Source: Stomorhina lunata (lineage: Eukaryota; Arthropoda; Insecta; Diptera; Rhiniidae). Taken from it: a DNA stretch of 64,000 bases. Below, piece after piece: positions 36,872 through 46,399 of the stretch. The stretch lies in the NCBI GenBank assembly GCA_933228675.1, contig OW121741.1:17969510-18033509 (forward strand), written 5' to 3'. Below the pieces are notes generated by a model. The model was not told the origin of the DNA and made no database searches. It worked only from the letters and a program-made list of their open reading frames with translations. The position numbers and the translations under genes were made by a program. Numbering within the stretch: the first letter of the stretch is position 1; every line of letters begins with the position of its first letter.

Positions 36872-39800
36872 ATGCTAAATAAACAAAATATATATTTAAA
36901 TAGTTTTAACCAATTAGGAAATCAATTTTTAAGTTATCCCTTTTCATTAATTTTTCTAAATATCCGATCACTTCGTCTTAACTTCACAAATTTTGTCTCA
37001 ACAATAAACAGTATAATATCCAAAATAAAATGCATCATTTTAGTTGAAACCAATATAAATGATGATGAGAATATTTTCTACAACATTCATGGTTTTAACT
37101 CAATATTTTTCAATAGAGATGGAAGAGGTGGAGGAGTAGTAATTTACATTTCAGAGACATTGACATTTAATCAAATATCTGCACAAATAAACTCTTTTGA
37201 AATGTTACGTATTGATCTCTCTATTAACAATAAAGAAATATCTCTTTTGTCTATTTATCGCCCCCCAAGTAAAAGTGTACCCGCATTCATTACCGAGCTT
37301 GATTCAGAAATAAATAATATAAGAAAGAAAAATGATGTTATCCTAGTTGGGGATGTAAACATAGATATATTAAAAGCAAATGTCACAACAACAACATATC
37401 TCAACATGCTCATGAGTAATGGTCTAAAATGTATGGTAAATGAGAGCACGAGAGATGATTTATATCGACATTGTAATACGTGCATCGATCACATTTTTAT
37501 AAAAAGCAACCAAGCAACAACAAAAACTCATACTGCTATTATAACAACGTCAATATCTGATCACTATACGCTCTTTTTCTGTGTGGATGAAAATGTAAAC
37601 AACCAGATCAAGGAAACTTTAATTAGCCAGGGGCCACAATTTAATAGTTTTAAAATAAATAAACAAATTAAGGAGACAGATTGGAGCGCATTTATCCAAG
37701 AAACTGATCCTAATAATCTCTATTGTAAAATTAACGAAAAATTTTGTGATATATATCAAAAATCTATTAAAAAAGAAAAATTTATTAATAAAAGATCGAC
37801 AAACCAGTGGATAAATGACGAGATAGTTAAAAATTGTGAAATCCGGGATAAACTTTTTAGAAAGTGGCGTAATAATCGCAAAAATAAAAACTATGAAATA
37901 GAATTTAAAACTTTTAGAAACTTTTTAAATAAAAAAATTAACTATGAAAAAAATAATTACTATAGAAACAAATTCATTGAAAATAGAAACAATATGCGCG
38001 CAACATGGCAATTATTAAATGAAATTTTAGGCAAAAAGTCATCAAATATTGACAATTTTATTATACAGAACTTTAAAAGTGAAAAATTAGAAAACACTGT
38101 TAATAACTTTGCTTTTCATTTTAATAAAAATGTAAATAAAATTGTACATAAATGCGATATAAAAACAATTCAAAACAACTATATCACTATACCAAACTCC
38201 ATGTATATGGAATATACCGATGAACAAGAAATCTACAACATAATAAAAACTTTAAATCCTAAAAAAGGTGCAGGACTTGATGGCATTAGACCAAAGGACC
38301 TAAGAAACAACGTTGCATGTATCACTCCAATAATAACAGAACTCATTAACTCTAGTTTACAAAATGGAATTGTACCAAATTTACTCAAAACATCTATTAT
38401 TAGACCGATTCATAAAAGCGGTTCAAAAACAGATTATAATAACTACCGGCCCATAGCAATCCTACCAATTATCGAAAAAATTCTAGAAGAAATTGTTGTA
38501 AGAAGGCTGACGGCATTTCTAGAAAAGTATAAAGTAATAAGCGACAACCAGTTTGGGTTTCAAAAAGGCAAAAGTATAAATAAATTACTAGGAAGCTTTT
38601 GTGATCTTATAAACTCGAACTTAAGTAAAAACATGCACTGCTTAGTCTTGTTTCTAGATTTTAGCAAAGCCTTCGATACCCTAACACATACAAACCTTTT
38701 ACAAACACTGGAGAGAATCGGCATTCGAGGAACGACATTAAACTGGTTTAAAAGCTATTTGGAATGCAGAAGCTACCAAGTTAAAATAAAAAATAACTAT
38801 AGCAATCAAGTTCTAACAGATTGCGGTGTACCCCAGGGATCCAAATTAGGACCAATTCTATACATAATATATGCGAACGAAATGCTTAATATACTTACAC
38901 AAAATACATATGCCTATGCCGATGACACTGCCGTAGTTGTCACTAACAAACACTTAAAAGCAGCATCTGAACACATGCAACAACAATTAGATATCATAGC
39001 CAGATGGTGTCATGACAATGGCTTGATCATAAATGCTACAAAAACAAAAATCATGCACATAAAGCCTCGTCATTTACCAAATCAAACTATAAATATAATC
39101 TATCACAACAACGATTGCCTACATGACAAAGCTAGAAATCACACATCTACAATTGATAAGTGTATAACAACTATCGAGTTAGTTAACTCGTATAAATATC
39201 TAGGAGTATATGTAGATAGCACTTTCAAATGGAAATTGCACGTTGAACACCTTCAAAAGAAACTCCGTTCATCTGCATACATGCTACGTCATCTGAGCTA
39301 CTGTTCTACATACAGCGTTTTGCGGCAAGCTTATTTCTCACTTGTGGAGTCATATCTTAGACACGGTATTTCCGCGTGGGGGACATCTTCGCATTGCAGC
39401 ACTCTTCAGAAAACACAAGATAGGATCCTTAATATTCTTCAAAACCAACACACTAATCAAACAAACAACAGACAATCGAGCAACTCTACAAACAACAATA
39501 CAATTCAACACAACATGCAACAAACTTCAACTATCATAAATAATACAAGCATCGTAAACAATAATTTTGGTAACACAGTACAAAACAACATACAAACAAA
39601 TAATATATCAACACGTACAACACAATATAATCAACGGCAAAGTATACCTAAAATGCAGAATGTTCTAGATGTTAAAAGTATCTACAAACTTACTTTGGTC
39701 AACGAATTCTATAAGGACACCAGATTCTTGAAAGTTATCAATCACGGTTACAACACAAGACGTAGGAAACAAGGCAGATTCAAAGTGGAGAGATTCTATA

Positions 39801-39934
39801 ACGAATATGGCAGAAACACACTTAATGTTGCACTACCTACAATTTTCAACAAAATTCCATTAAACATAATTCATTTAAACAATGTCTTAAAACGTAAAAA
39901 AGAATTAAAAAAATACTTTATAAGTTTGCAATGA
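36872..39934 (+). CDS. LINE ORF2: APE-type endonuclease and reverse transcriptase
   Basis: 1020 aa, no internal stops. Endonuclease at about residues 25-240: LVETN (Glu59), GDVNID (Asp161, Asn163) and SDH (Asp230/His231), the APE-type catalytic set. Linker 240-450. Reverse transcriptase at about 450-790: KKGAGLDGIRPKDL, HKSGSK..NNYRPIAILP, FLDFSKAFD (Asp596), GVPQGSKLGP and AYADDTAV (Asp684/Asp685). The C-terminal region contains a low-complexity Asn/Gln/Thr stretch (about 855-925) and then a basic tail. It would nick target DNA and prime first-strand synthesis from the element's own RNA. ATG context aaaATGc. All catalytic residues are present; activity is not shown. Confidence 0.93.
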   Translation: MLNKQNIYLNSFNQLGNQFLSYPFSLIFLNIRSLRLNFTNFVSTINSIISKIKCIILVETNINDDENIFYNIHGFNSIFFNRDGRGGGVVIYISETLTFNQISAQINSFEMLRIDLSINNKEISLLSIYRPPSKSVPAFITELDSEINNIRKKNDVILVGDVNIDILKANVTTTTYLNMLMSNGLKCMVNESTRDDLYRHCNTCIDHIFIKSNQATTKTHTAIITTSISDHYTLFFCVDENVNNQIKETLISQGPQFNSFKINKQIKETDWSAFIQETDPNNLYCKINEKFCDIYQKSIKKEKFINKRSTNQWINDEIVKNCEIRDKLFRKWRNNRKNKNYEIEFKTFRNFLNKKINYEKNNYYRNKFIENRNNMRATWQLLNEILGKKSSNIDNFIIQNFKSEKLENTVNNFAFHFNKNVNKIVHKCDIKTIQNNYITIPNSMYMEYTDEQEIYNIIKTLNPKKGAGLDGIRPKDLRNNVACITPIITELINSSLQNGIVPNLLKTSIIRPIHKSGSKTDYNNYRPIAILPIIEKILEEIVVRRLTAFLEKYKVISDNQFGFQKGKSINKLLGSFCDLINSNLSKNMHCLVLFLDFSKAFDTLTHTNLLQTLERIGIRGTTLNWFKSYLECRSYQVKIKNNYSNQVLTDCGVPQGSKLGPILYIIYANEMLNILTQNTYAYADDTAVVVTNKHLKAASEHMQQQLDIIARWCHDNGLIINATKTKIMHIKPRHLPNQTINIIYHNNDCLHDKARNHTSTIDKCITTIELVNSYKYLGVYVDSTFKWKLHVEHLQKKLRSSAYMLRHLSYCSTYSVLRQAYFSLVESYLRHGISAWGTSSHCSTLQKTQDRILNILQNQHTNQTNNRQSSNSTNNNTIQHNMQQTSTIINNTSIVNNNFGNTVQNNIQTNNISTRTTQYNQRQSIPKMQNVLDVKSIYKLTLVNEFYKDTRFLKVINHGYNTRRRKQGRFKVERFYNEYGRNTLNVALPTIFNKIPLNIIHLNNVLKRKKELKKYFISLQ

Positions 39935-40084
39935 ATTTGTAAATTTAATTCTATTTGTTAATCTATCCTGCTGACAAGCCTAATAGCTTAGCGGGAATAT
40001 ACAAATATTATAATATTATTGAAATGTACATGTATATGAAATTTTGAACTTTGTTAACAAAATCTTAATTTAAATAAATAAATA

Positions 40085-40123
<39 letters not shown>

Positions 40124-40126
<3 letters not shown>

Positions 40127-40476
40127 CTAGTTCAGTTCTAGTTCAGTTCTAGTTCAGTTCTAGTTCAGTTCTAGTTCAGTTCTAGTTCAGTTCTAGTTCA
40201 GTTCTAGTTCAGTTCTAGTTCAGTTCTAGTTCAGTTCTAGTTCAGTTCTAGTTCAGTTCTAGTTCAGTTCTAGTTCAGTTCTAGTTCAGTTCTAGTTCAG
40301 TTCTAGTTCAGTTCTAGTTCAGTTCTAGTTCAGTTCTAGTTCAGTTCTAGTTCAGTTCTAGTTCAGTTCTAGTTCAGTTCTAGTTCAGTTCTAGTTCAGT
40401 TCTAGTTCAGTTCTAGTTCAGTTCTAGTTCAGTTCTAGTTCAGTTCTAGTTCAGTTCTAGTTCAGTTCTAGTTCAG
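40124..40476 (+). repeat. 11-bp satellite array 2, right part
   Basis: About 32 near-perfect TTCTAGTTCAG units after the LINE A tail, same strand and variant as 30540-36086. Confidence 0.97.
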
Positions 40477-40668
40477 TGTATAAAGCGTGTTGTTTTTAAG
40501 TTAGATCAATAGTTGTGTGTGCTCAACAAAAGTCATCTATTTCAGTATCAATTAAATTGCAATTATCTTGCCTTTCTAATGTAATTCCAATAATGTTCAA
40601 TTAAATAAATTATTCATGTTGTTTGCTTTAAACTTAAAATTTTTATTATCTCTTTCCATAAACGTATC

Positions 40669-41988
40669 CTAACTATTTCCCAAAGTAGACAAATAAGGTT
40701 TCTCCGCGGTAGGACAGGCAAACACTTCAAAGGGTCTCAATAGATTTGTATTACTCGATTCAATCTTCACTTGTAACAAATCATTCCAAAGCATATTCGA
40801 AAACGCTGCATTGCCATATTGACTAAAATGAAAGCAATCAATGGCAAAATATCTCAAATCAGTGCGGCCATCTTTTAAGCTTGGCAAAGTTTTATTCACA
40901 GCCAAAGTTCGAGGTACAGCAGCAAATTCTTCCAATTGAAATTCAGGCAAAGAAGCCACCTCTACATCAATTTGTTGCAAACGTTGTATGATTTTCGATT
41001 TCTGCTCAAGTGGTTTTGGTCTCATCGAGCCACTCATGATACAAGGACAACTGGATATCTGAAAGGCATTACAGGCAGCCGGAATACCCTTCATTACACT
41101 TATAGTAGTGGCGATATTTGGTATGGATATTACATTAACCATTAAACGGGGTATGCTGTTACGTAAAATGCTTAATGTTCTGTGCAAAGCTTGACGGTGA
41201 TCCTCCAGAAAATCTTCGATTTTATCATAATAACACATGTCACTGCAGACATCATTGGCTCCAATAAAAATTGAAATCATTTTCCAGTGTTTCGTCAACT
41301 CTACTTTCGGATCCTTTTGCATACGTTTCACCAGAACCTCAGCCATATAAGGCATGTCTCGTGTTATGGCAAATGGTTCGGCAACATTGAAGCGAGCCTT
41401 ACGAAACTTGGCCAAGGTATTGGCCACAGCATAGCCATACAAATTTGGATTGAATACTTTCAAAATATTGGGTAGGGTTAAGAAAGTGCGCCAATCTTTC
41501 AAACCTCCCCCCAACACTGTTTGACCTCGAAATTCTATTAGTTCTTGTAAAAAATTCCTGGACATCATGGCGGTTCCTGCAGTAAGAGAGTCTCCCATGG
41601 CTCCTACGATATCAATATCGCCAGGTCTTAAGCGATTAACACTTGTGGGTGTTTTAAAAGAACGCGAGTTATTTAATCCGCAGGGAAATGCCTTGTTGCA
41701 AGCTATTTGTGGTTGTACCTTCCCGGCTTTCGTTACATATTTATAGTTGTTTTTAAAGTCACTATAATATTGTTGAGTCTGTAGGTATTTCGTGGAGGCC
41801 AATAAATCCCGAAATATTTCCAGATTAGAAGTAAGCAGTTGACCATTTCGGGCAACTTGAAGAGAATATGCTTTTATGGGAATTTGAGTTTTATCTAAAA
41901 AATATTTCGTGGCTTTGGTTTGTTGACCACAGGAATTTGGTGGATATAAGGGCAGAAGAAAAAGCGAATTTAAATAAAAGAGGATCAT
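40669..41988 (-). CDS. Secreted phospholipase B1-like SGNH/GDSL hydrolase, copy 2 (pair B)
   Basis: 439 aa, intronless, with the same blocks and numbering as copy 1: Ser134 in MGDSLTAG, GGGLKDW, GAND (243-246, Ala where copies 1 and 4 have Ser), Asp384 and His387 in DCFHFSQYGNA. Signal peptide about 1-21 (…NSCGQQ). It shares QQTKATKYFLDKTQIPIKAYS with the copy at 48.9-50.2 kb and belongs to the same pair. One extra cysteine (Cys97, IACNKAFPC), close to conserved Cys103, could alter disulfide pairing. Sequons NNS at 106 and NKT at 365. Minus-strand AATAAA at 40642-40647. A strong TATA-like box (aatataaaaag, minus) lies at 42049-42059. Transcribed toward the LINE-bearing array. Confidence 0.93.
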   Translation of the reverse strand: MILFYLNSLFLLPLYPPNSCGQQTKATKYFLDKTQIPIKAYSLQVARNGQLLTSNLEIFRDLLASTKYLQTQQYYSDFKNNYKYVTKAGKVQPQIACNKAFPCGLNNSRSFKTPTSVNRLRPGDIDIVGAMGDSLTAGTAMMSRNFLQELIEFRGQTVLGGGLKDWRTFLTLPNILKVFNPNLYGYAVANTLAKFRKARFNVAEPFAITRDMPYMAEVLVKRMQKDPKVELTKHWKMISIFIGANDVCSDMCYYDKIEDFLEDHRQALHRTLSILRNSIPRLMVNVISIPNIATTISVMKGIPAACNAFQISSCPCIMSGSMRPKPLEQKSKIIQRLQQIDVEVASLPEFQLEEFAAVPRTLAVNKTLPSLKDGRTDLRYFAIDCFHFSQYGNAAFSNMLWNDLLQVKIESSNTNLLRPFEVFACPTAEKPYLSTLGNS

Positions 41989-42118
41989 TATAAGATCTCG
42001 AAATGTTGTTTTTTGTTTTTGATATTTTTTTTCTTCTACTCCAATCGACTTTTTATATTATTTGACAAATATTAATTCCGTTTTAAATCTTCCGACGTTT
42101 CAATATGAACTGTTTTTG
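41989..42118 (-). promoter_or_regulatory. Upstream region of gene 2: TATA box and shared element
   Basis: TATAAAAAG within 42049-42059 (minus) and, further upstream at about 42079-42118, the shared element AAAACAGTTCATATTGAAAC followed by GTCGGAAGATTTAAAACGG. This is nearly identical to the element before gene 4 and related to those before genes 1 and 3. The core is about 118 bp from the ATG. Confidence 0.55.
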
Positions 42119-42570
42119 CAAAATACTTAAATAACTGCATCTCGTTAGAACAAATCTAACCGTTTGAGTAATTTTAAAGACAATTGGAATTCTATTAGAA
42201 GTTGCTATATATGCAATTGTATGTAATTAATGATTACTTGCTTCCAACTTTGTAGTGTTTGTCAAATTATTCTATTACTATTTCACTCAATTTCATTCAA
42301 GAAGTTCAAGTTTAAATGAAATTTTCAACTTAACGATATTAATTAAATTTTATCGTACATATTTTGATTGAGAGAGAGATAAATCTTTTAATTGAAAAAT
42401 TAAATATTGAAAATAAAATTTGTAAATTACAAAAAGTTTATGGTGTTCCGTCGTATCTAAACATGTGGCATTAACTATTTATGTTAATGGGTCAAGTTTT
42501 TTCGCTAGATTTGTTAAAAGCTTGTACACGAAAACAAATTAAGTGTGCAAGTTAAGTTCTAGAAACCAGT
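42119..42570. other. Unique AT-rich spacer, no gene seen
   Basis: Separates the promoter of gene 2 from array 3; nothing else is supported. Confidence 0.5.
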
Positions 42571-43895
42571 CTTTTCTAATTCAAATCCAGTTCAGTTTCT
42601 GTTCAGTTCTGGTTCAGTTTTTAGTTCAGTTCCAGTTTAGTTCCATTTCAGTTCCAGTTCAGTTGCAGTTCAGTTCCAGTTTAGTTCCAGTTCAGTTCCA
42701 GTTCAATTCCAGTTCAGTTCCAGTTCAGTTCCAGTTCAGTTGCAGTTCAGTTCCAGTTCAGTTCCAGTTCAGTTCCAGTTCAATTTCAGTTCAGTTCGAG
42801 TTCAGTTCCAGTTCAGTTCCAGTTCAGTTCCAGTTCCAGTTCAATTGCAGTTCAGTTCCAGTTCAGTTCCAGTTCAGTTCGAGTTCAGTTCCAGTTCAGT
42901 TCCAGTTCAGTTCCAGTTCAGTTCCAGTTCAGTTCCAGTTCAGTTCCAGTTCAGTTCCAGTTCAGTTCCAGTTCAGTTCCAGTTCAGTTCCAGTTCAGTT
43001 CCAGTTCAGTTCCAGTTCAGTTCCAGTTCAGTTCCAGTTCAGTTCCAGTTCAGTTCCAGTTCAGTTCCAGTTCAGTTCCAGTTCAGTTCCAGTTCAGTTC
43101 CAGTTCAGTTCCAGTTCAGTTCCAGTTCAGTTCCAGTTCAGTTCCAGTTCAGTTCCAGTTCAGTTCAGTTCCAGTTCAGTTCCAGTTCAGTTCCAGTTCA
43201 GTTCCAGTTCAGTTCCAGTTCAGTTCCAGTTCAGTTCCAGTTCAGTTCCAGTTCAGTTCTAGTTCAGTTCCAGTTCAGTTCCAGCTCAGTTCCAGTTTAG
43301 TTCCAGTTCAGTTCCAGTTCAGTTCCAGTTCAGTTCAGTTCCAGTTCAGTTCAGTTCCAGTTCCAGTTCAGTTCCAGTTCAGTTCCAGTTCAGTTCCAGT
43401 TCAGATCCAGTTCAGTTCCAGTTCAGTTCCAGTTCAGTTCCAGTTCAGTTCCAGTTCAGTTCCAGTTCAGTTCCAGTTCAGTTCCAGTTCAGTTCCAGTT
43501 CAGTTCCAGTTCAGTTCCAGTTCAGTTCCAGTTCAGTTCCAGTTCAGTTCCAGTTCAGTTCCAGTTCAGTTCCAGTTCAGTTCCAGTTCAGTTCCAGTTC
43601 AGTTCCAGTTCAGTTCCAGTTCAGTTCCAGTTCAGTTCCAGTTCAGTTCAGTTCCAGTTCAGTTCCAGTTCAGTTCCAGTTCAGTTCCAGTTCAGTTCCA
43701 GTTCAGTTCCAGTTCAGTTCTAGTTCAGTTCCAGTTCAGTACCAGTTCAGTTCCAGTTCAGTTCCAGTTCAGTTCCAGTTCAGTTCCAGTTCAGTTCCAG
43801 TTCAGTTCCAGTTCAGTTCCATTTCAGTTCCAGTGCAGTTCCAGTTCAGTTCCAGTTCAGTTCCAGTTCAGTTTAAGTTTACAATTCGCTTAAAG
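42571..43895 (+). repeat. 11-bp satellite array 3 (TTCCAGTTCAG)
   Basis: About 120 units of the C variant with scattered single-base changes and 5-bp deletions (cagttcagttcc). The C variant has no stop codon in any plus-strand frame, which explains 186-239-codon open frames (SSSVPVQFQF repeats). I do not call these genes. Confidence 0.96.
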
Positions 43896-44118
43896 TACCG
43901 TTCAAGTTTCACACCAGTTCCAATTTTGTTCCAGTTCAGTTTCCCTTTTTAAATCCACTTCAGTGCTATCAATAAATAAACTTTAGTCAGTTTTATTTTC
44001 CGTTCAGTTCCGTTTTATTCTCGTACAGTTCCACTTCTAACTTCCCTAATTCAAATGAATTCCTCTTAGTATTTAAAAGTAGAAATTTTTATTAAATATT
44101 TGTTTCTTACAATTAATC

Positions 44119-45435
44119 CTAACTAATTCCTAAGGTAGACAAATATGACTGCTCTTCCGTAGGACAATTAAATATTTCGAAAGGCCTCAGAATATCCGTC
44201 TTACTAATTTTGATCCTGCTTTGCAACATATCATTCCATAGCATATTCGCAAAAGCCGCATTGCCATATTGACTATAATGAAAGCAATCAGTGGCAAAAT
44301 ACTTCAAATCAGTGTTGCCATTTTTGTTTAAGGGTAAAGTTTTATTGACCGCCATGGTTCGGGGTACAACAGCAAATTCTTCCAATTGAAATTCGGGCAG
44401 GGAAGCAACCTCAATAGCTGCTTGATAGAAACGTTCTAATATTTTTGATTTATCCTCCAGACCTGTTGAGTTAATTCTACTACTGACAATGCAGGAACAG
44501 GCGACTTTGTGAAAACTTTGGCATGTGGCGGGTATGCCCTTCATGACAGCAATGCTGGTAGCTATGTTGGGTATGAGTACAACATTTACCATTAAACGGG
44601 GTATTTTGTCGCGTAAAATTCTTAAAGTTCTGCCTAAATTCTGGCGATGAGTTTCCAGAAAATCTGCAATGGAGTCGAAATGACACATATCACTGCAGAC
44701 ATCATTGGTGCCTATGAACATTGAAACCATTTTCCAGTGTTTTCTCATATTTACATACGGATCATTTTGCATACGCTTTACCAAAATCTCAGCCATATAG
44801 GGCATATCTTGTGTCATGGCAGCGGGTTCGGCAACATTAAAACGAGCCTCTCGAAATTTGCCTAAAGTATTGGCAACTGCATAGCCATATAGATGGGGAT
44901 TGAATACTTTTAATATGTTGGGCAGGGTCAAGTATGAGCGCCAGTTTCTTAAACCTCCACCCAGCATAGTTGCTCCACGAAACTCTACTAAAAGCTGCAA
45001 AAATGATTTTGACATCATGCCGGTTCCTGCTGTTAAAGAGTCTCCCATGGCTGCTATGATATCAATATCCCCGGGTCTTAAGCGATGAACGCTTGTAATA
45101 GTTTCAGAGAATCTTGTATTGTTTAAGCCACAGGGAAATGGAACATCTAGACCGACTTTCTGCTGCATTTTACCGTTATTACGATTGTAATTGTTGTTCT
45201 TAAAGTCACGATAATATTGATGGGCTGAAAATTGTCTAGAGTGTGAAAATAGGTCGCGATATATTTCTAGATTAGAGGTGAGAAGTTGAGCATTACGGGC
45301 AGCTTGTAAGGAATATGGTTTTATTTTTATATTGGCTTTGTCCTGAAAATATTTAGTGGCTTTGGTTTCTTGGCCCATGACTTTATAAAGAAGAGTTACG
45401 AAAACACAGAACCAAAGGAATTGAGAAGGAGTCAT
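44119..45435 (-). CDS. Secreted phospholipase B1-like SGNH/GDSL hydrolase, copy 3 (pair A)
   Basis: 438 aa, intronless; one residue shorter than the others because of an indel between the N-terminal helix region and FPCG. Catalytic Ser133 (AMGDSLTAG), GTND (242-245, Thr variant), Asp383/His386 (DCFHYSQYGNA). Signal peptide about 1-21 (…KVMGQE). All eight conserved cysteines are present. Closest to copy 1: shared QET.ATKYFQ.KANI.IKP, VEFRGATMLGGGL and LIPNIATSIAVMKGIPATC. The region before FPCG (NNNYNRNNGKMQQKVGL) is the most divergent part. Minus-strand AATAAA at 44088-44093. Divergently oriented to copy 4 across array 4 and co-oriented with copy 2. Confidence 0.93.
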   Translation of the reverse strand: MTPSQFLWFCVFVTLLYKVMGQETKATKYFQDKANIKIKPYSLQAARNAQLLTSNLEIYRDLFSHSRQFSAHQYYRDFKNNNYNRNNGKMQQKVGLDVPFPCGLNNTRFSETITSVHRLRPGDIDIIAAMGDSLTAGTGMMSKSFLQLLVEFRGATMLGGGLRNWRSYLTLPNILKVFNPHLYGYAVANTLGKFREARFNVAEPAAMTQDMPYMAEILVKRMQNDPYVNMRKHWKMVSMFIGTNDVCSDMCHFDSIADFLETHRQNLGRTLRILRDKIPRLMVNVVLIPNIATSIAVMKGIPATCQSFHKVACSCIVSSRINSTGLEDKSKILERFYQAAIEVASLPEFQLEEFAVVPRTMAVNKTLPLNKNGNTDLKYFATDCFHYSQYGNAAFANMLWNDMLQSRIKISKTDILRPFEIFNCPTEEQSYLSTLGIS

Positions 45436-45584
45436 AATAAAAATCTAACTGGGCTTTGAAAGCGAAATTTTCAAACTTTCTGAAATTACTTTTTCGATAT
45501 TAAAATTTAAATATTTGCCAGTTTTATGCGATTTTAAAAGTTTGTTTTAATCTTTAAAACGTTTCAAAGGCAACTGAGTTTTAA
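45436..45584 (-). promoter_or_regulatory. Upstream region of gene 3 with shared element
   Basis: Minus strand reads TTAAAACTCAGTTGC, then TTTGAAACGTT, then TTAAAGATTAAAAC at about 45549-45584, matching the element before gene 1 almost base for base and sharing AAACGTT with all four. A TATA-like aaatatttaaatt lies closer to the gene (about 45505-45517). Confidence 0.5.
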
Positions 45585-46395
45585 AGAAAATCGTACGTGT
45601 GACTTCTTAGTGTCGGAAGCATTTCAAAAAAACTCGATTTATTCCAATTAATATTGGATTTCAATTTAATAACTAATATTAGAAAAATTCTAGTTGCTAG
45701 TGATAAATGCTTACATTATTGTAAGTGTTAAAAAATTATACTTGTTTTTTTCGAGAAGTTAAAGTCTGAATAAAAAATTGGCCTTGAAATCATTTGATTG
45801 ATAACACTGTGCTCTATTTGAAAACTTTTTTTTTTACCGACAAATGGGTAATGATTTGTCTACCTGAAAGATAATTTTGTAAACAAATAAATAAACAGTT
45901 TTCGACTTACGCGAATATTTATAATGCAACCTTCTCCTTTTTTTAAATAATGCTATATCTCGAAAACTAGAGCTAACCTAAAAAAACGGTTAGCACCATT
46001 GATTTCAGCGTACTCGAATTATATTTACAAGGTGTTCCTTTTGTCGATTTTTTCAACTAGCACAGTGTAATTGGCTGCTAGTAATCTAAAAAAAAACGTT
46101 TAGAGTTGCATTGGCAAAAAGTTAATTAATTGTGTTCCGACATAAACACTGCGTTTCACTTCAATAGCACACCCTGTACATTTTTGTAGGAAGTAATAAT
46201 AGACGATTGATTTTAGTTTAGATTTGTAGTGCTAACTGTTTCTAGGGAAATACAAATTTTTCAATGTGATAAACAATTTTTTTTAATATATCTTAATATC
46301 AAGGTTTATAGTGTGCTTTTCAAATAAAACGCAGTGTATAAAGAATGTTAATTGTGTGTTAGATCCAAAATTGTTTGTACAAGAAAATTGTCTTC
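45585..46395. other. Unique spacer with a pair of inverted 27-bp sequences
   Basis: No gene seen. 46146-46172 and 46311-46337 are imperfect reverse complements (GTGTGCT…AAACGCAGTGT, about 21 of 27 identical). The left one continues into CCCTGTA, like a mariner-type end. Confidence 0.5.
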
Positions 46396-46399
46396 CATT

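Larger units (their letters stand above)
36087..40123 (+). mobile_element. CR1-like non-LTR retrotransposon, 5'-truncated, inserted in array 2
   Basis: About 4.0 kb bounded on both sides by TTCTAGTTCAG satellite. Order: partial ORF1, ORF2 with endonuclease and reverse transcriptase, short 3' UTR, AATAAATA signals and a 33-base A tail (40091-40123). The 5' end lies inside ORF1, so reverse transcription stopped early. The target duplication cannot be read because the target is itself an 11-bp repeat. An intact ORF2 of 1020 codons argues for a recent insertion. Clade assignment (CR1 group, possibly Daphne/Kiri-like) rests on ORF1 and RT character and is tentative. Confidence 0.93.

Noticed and set aside
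42543..43300. Long plus-strand open frames (239 and 186 codons) encoding SSSVPVQFQF repeats
   Set aside because: TTCCAGTTCAG has no stop in any plus frame, so an 11-bp array is open by construction. Several frames are open at once and there is no gene context.
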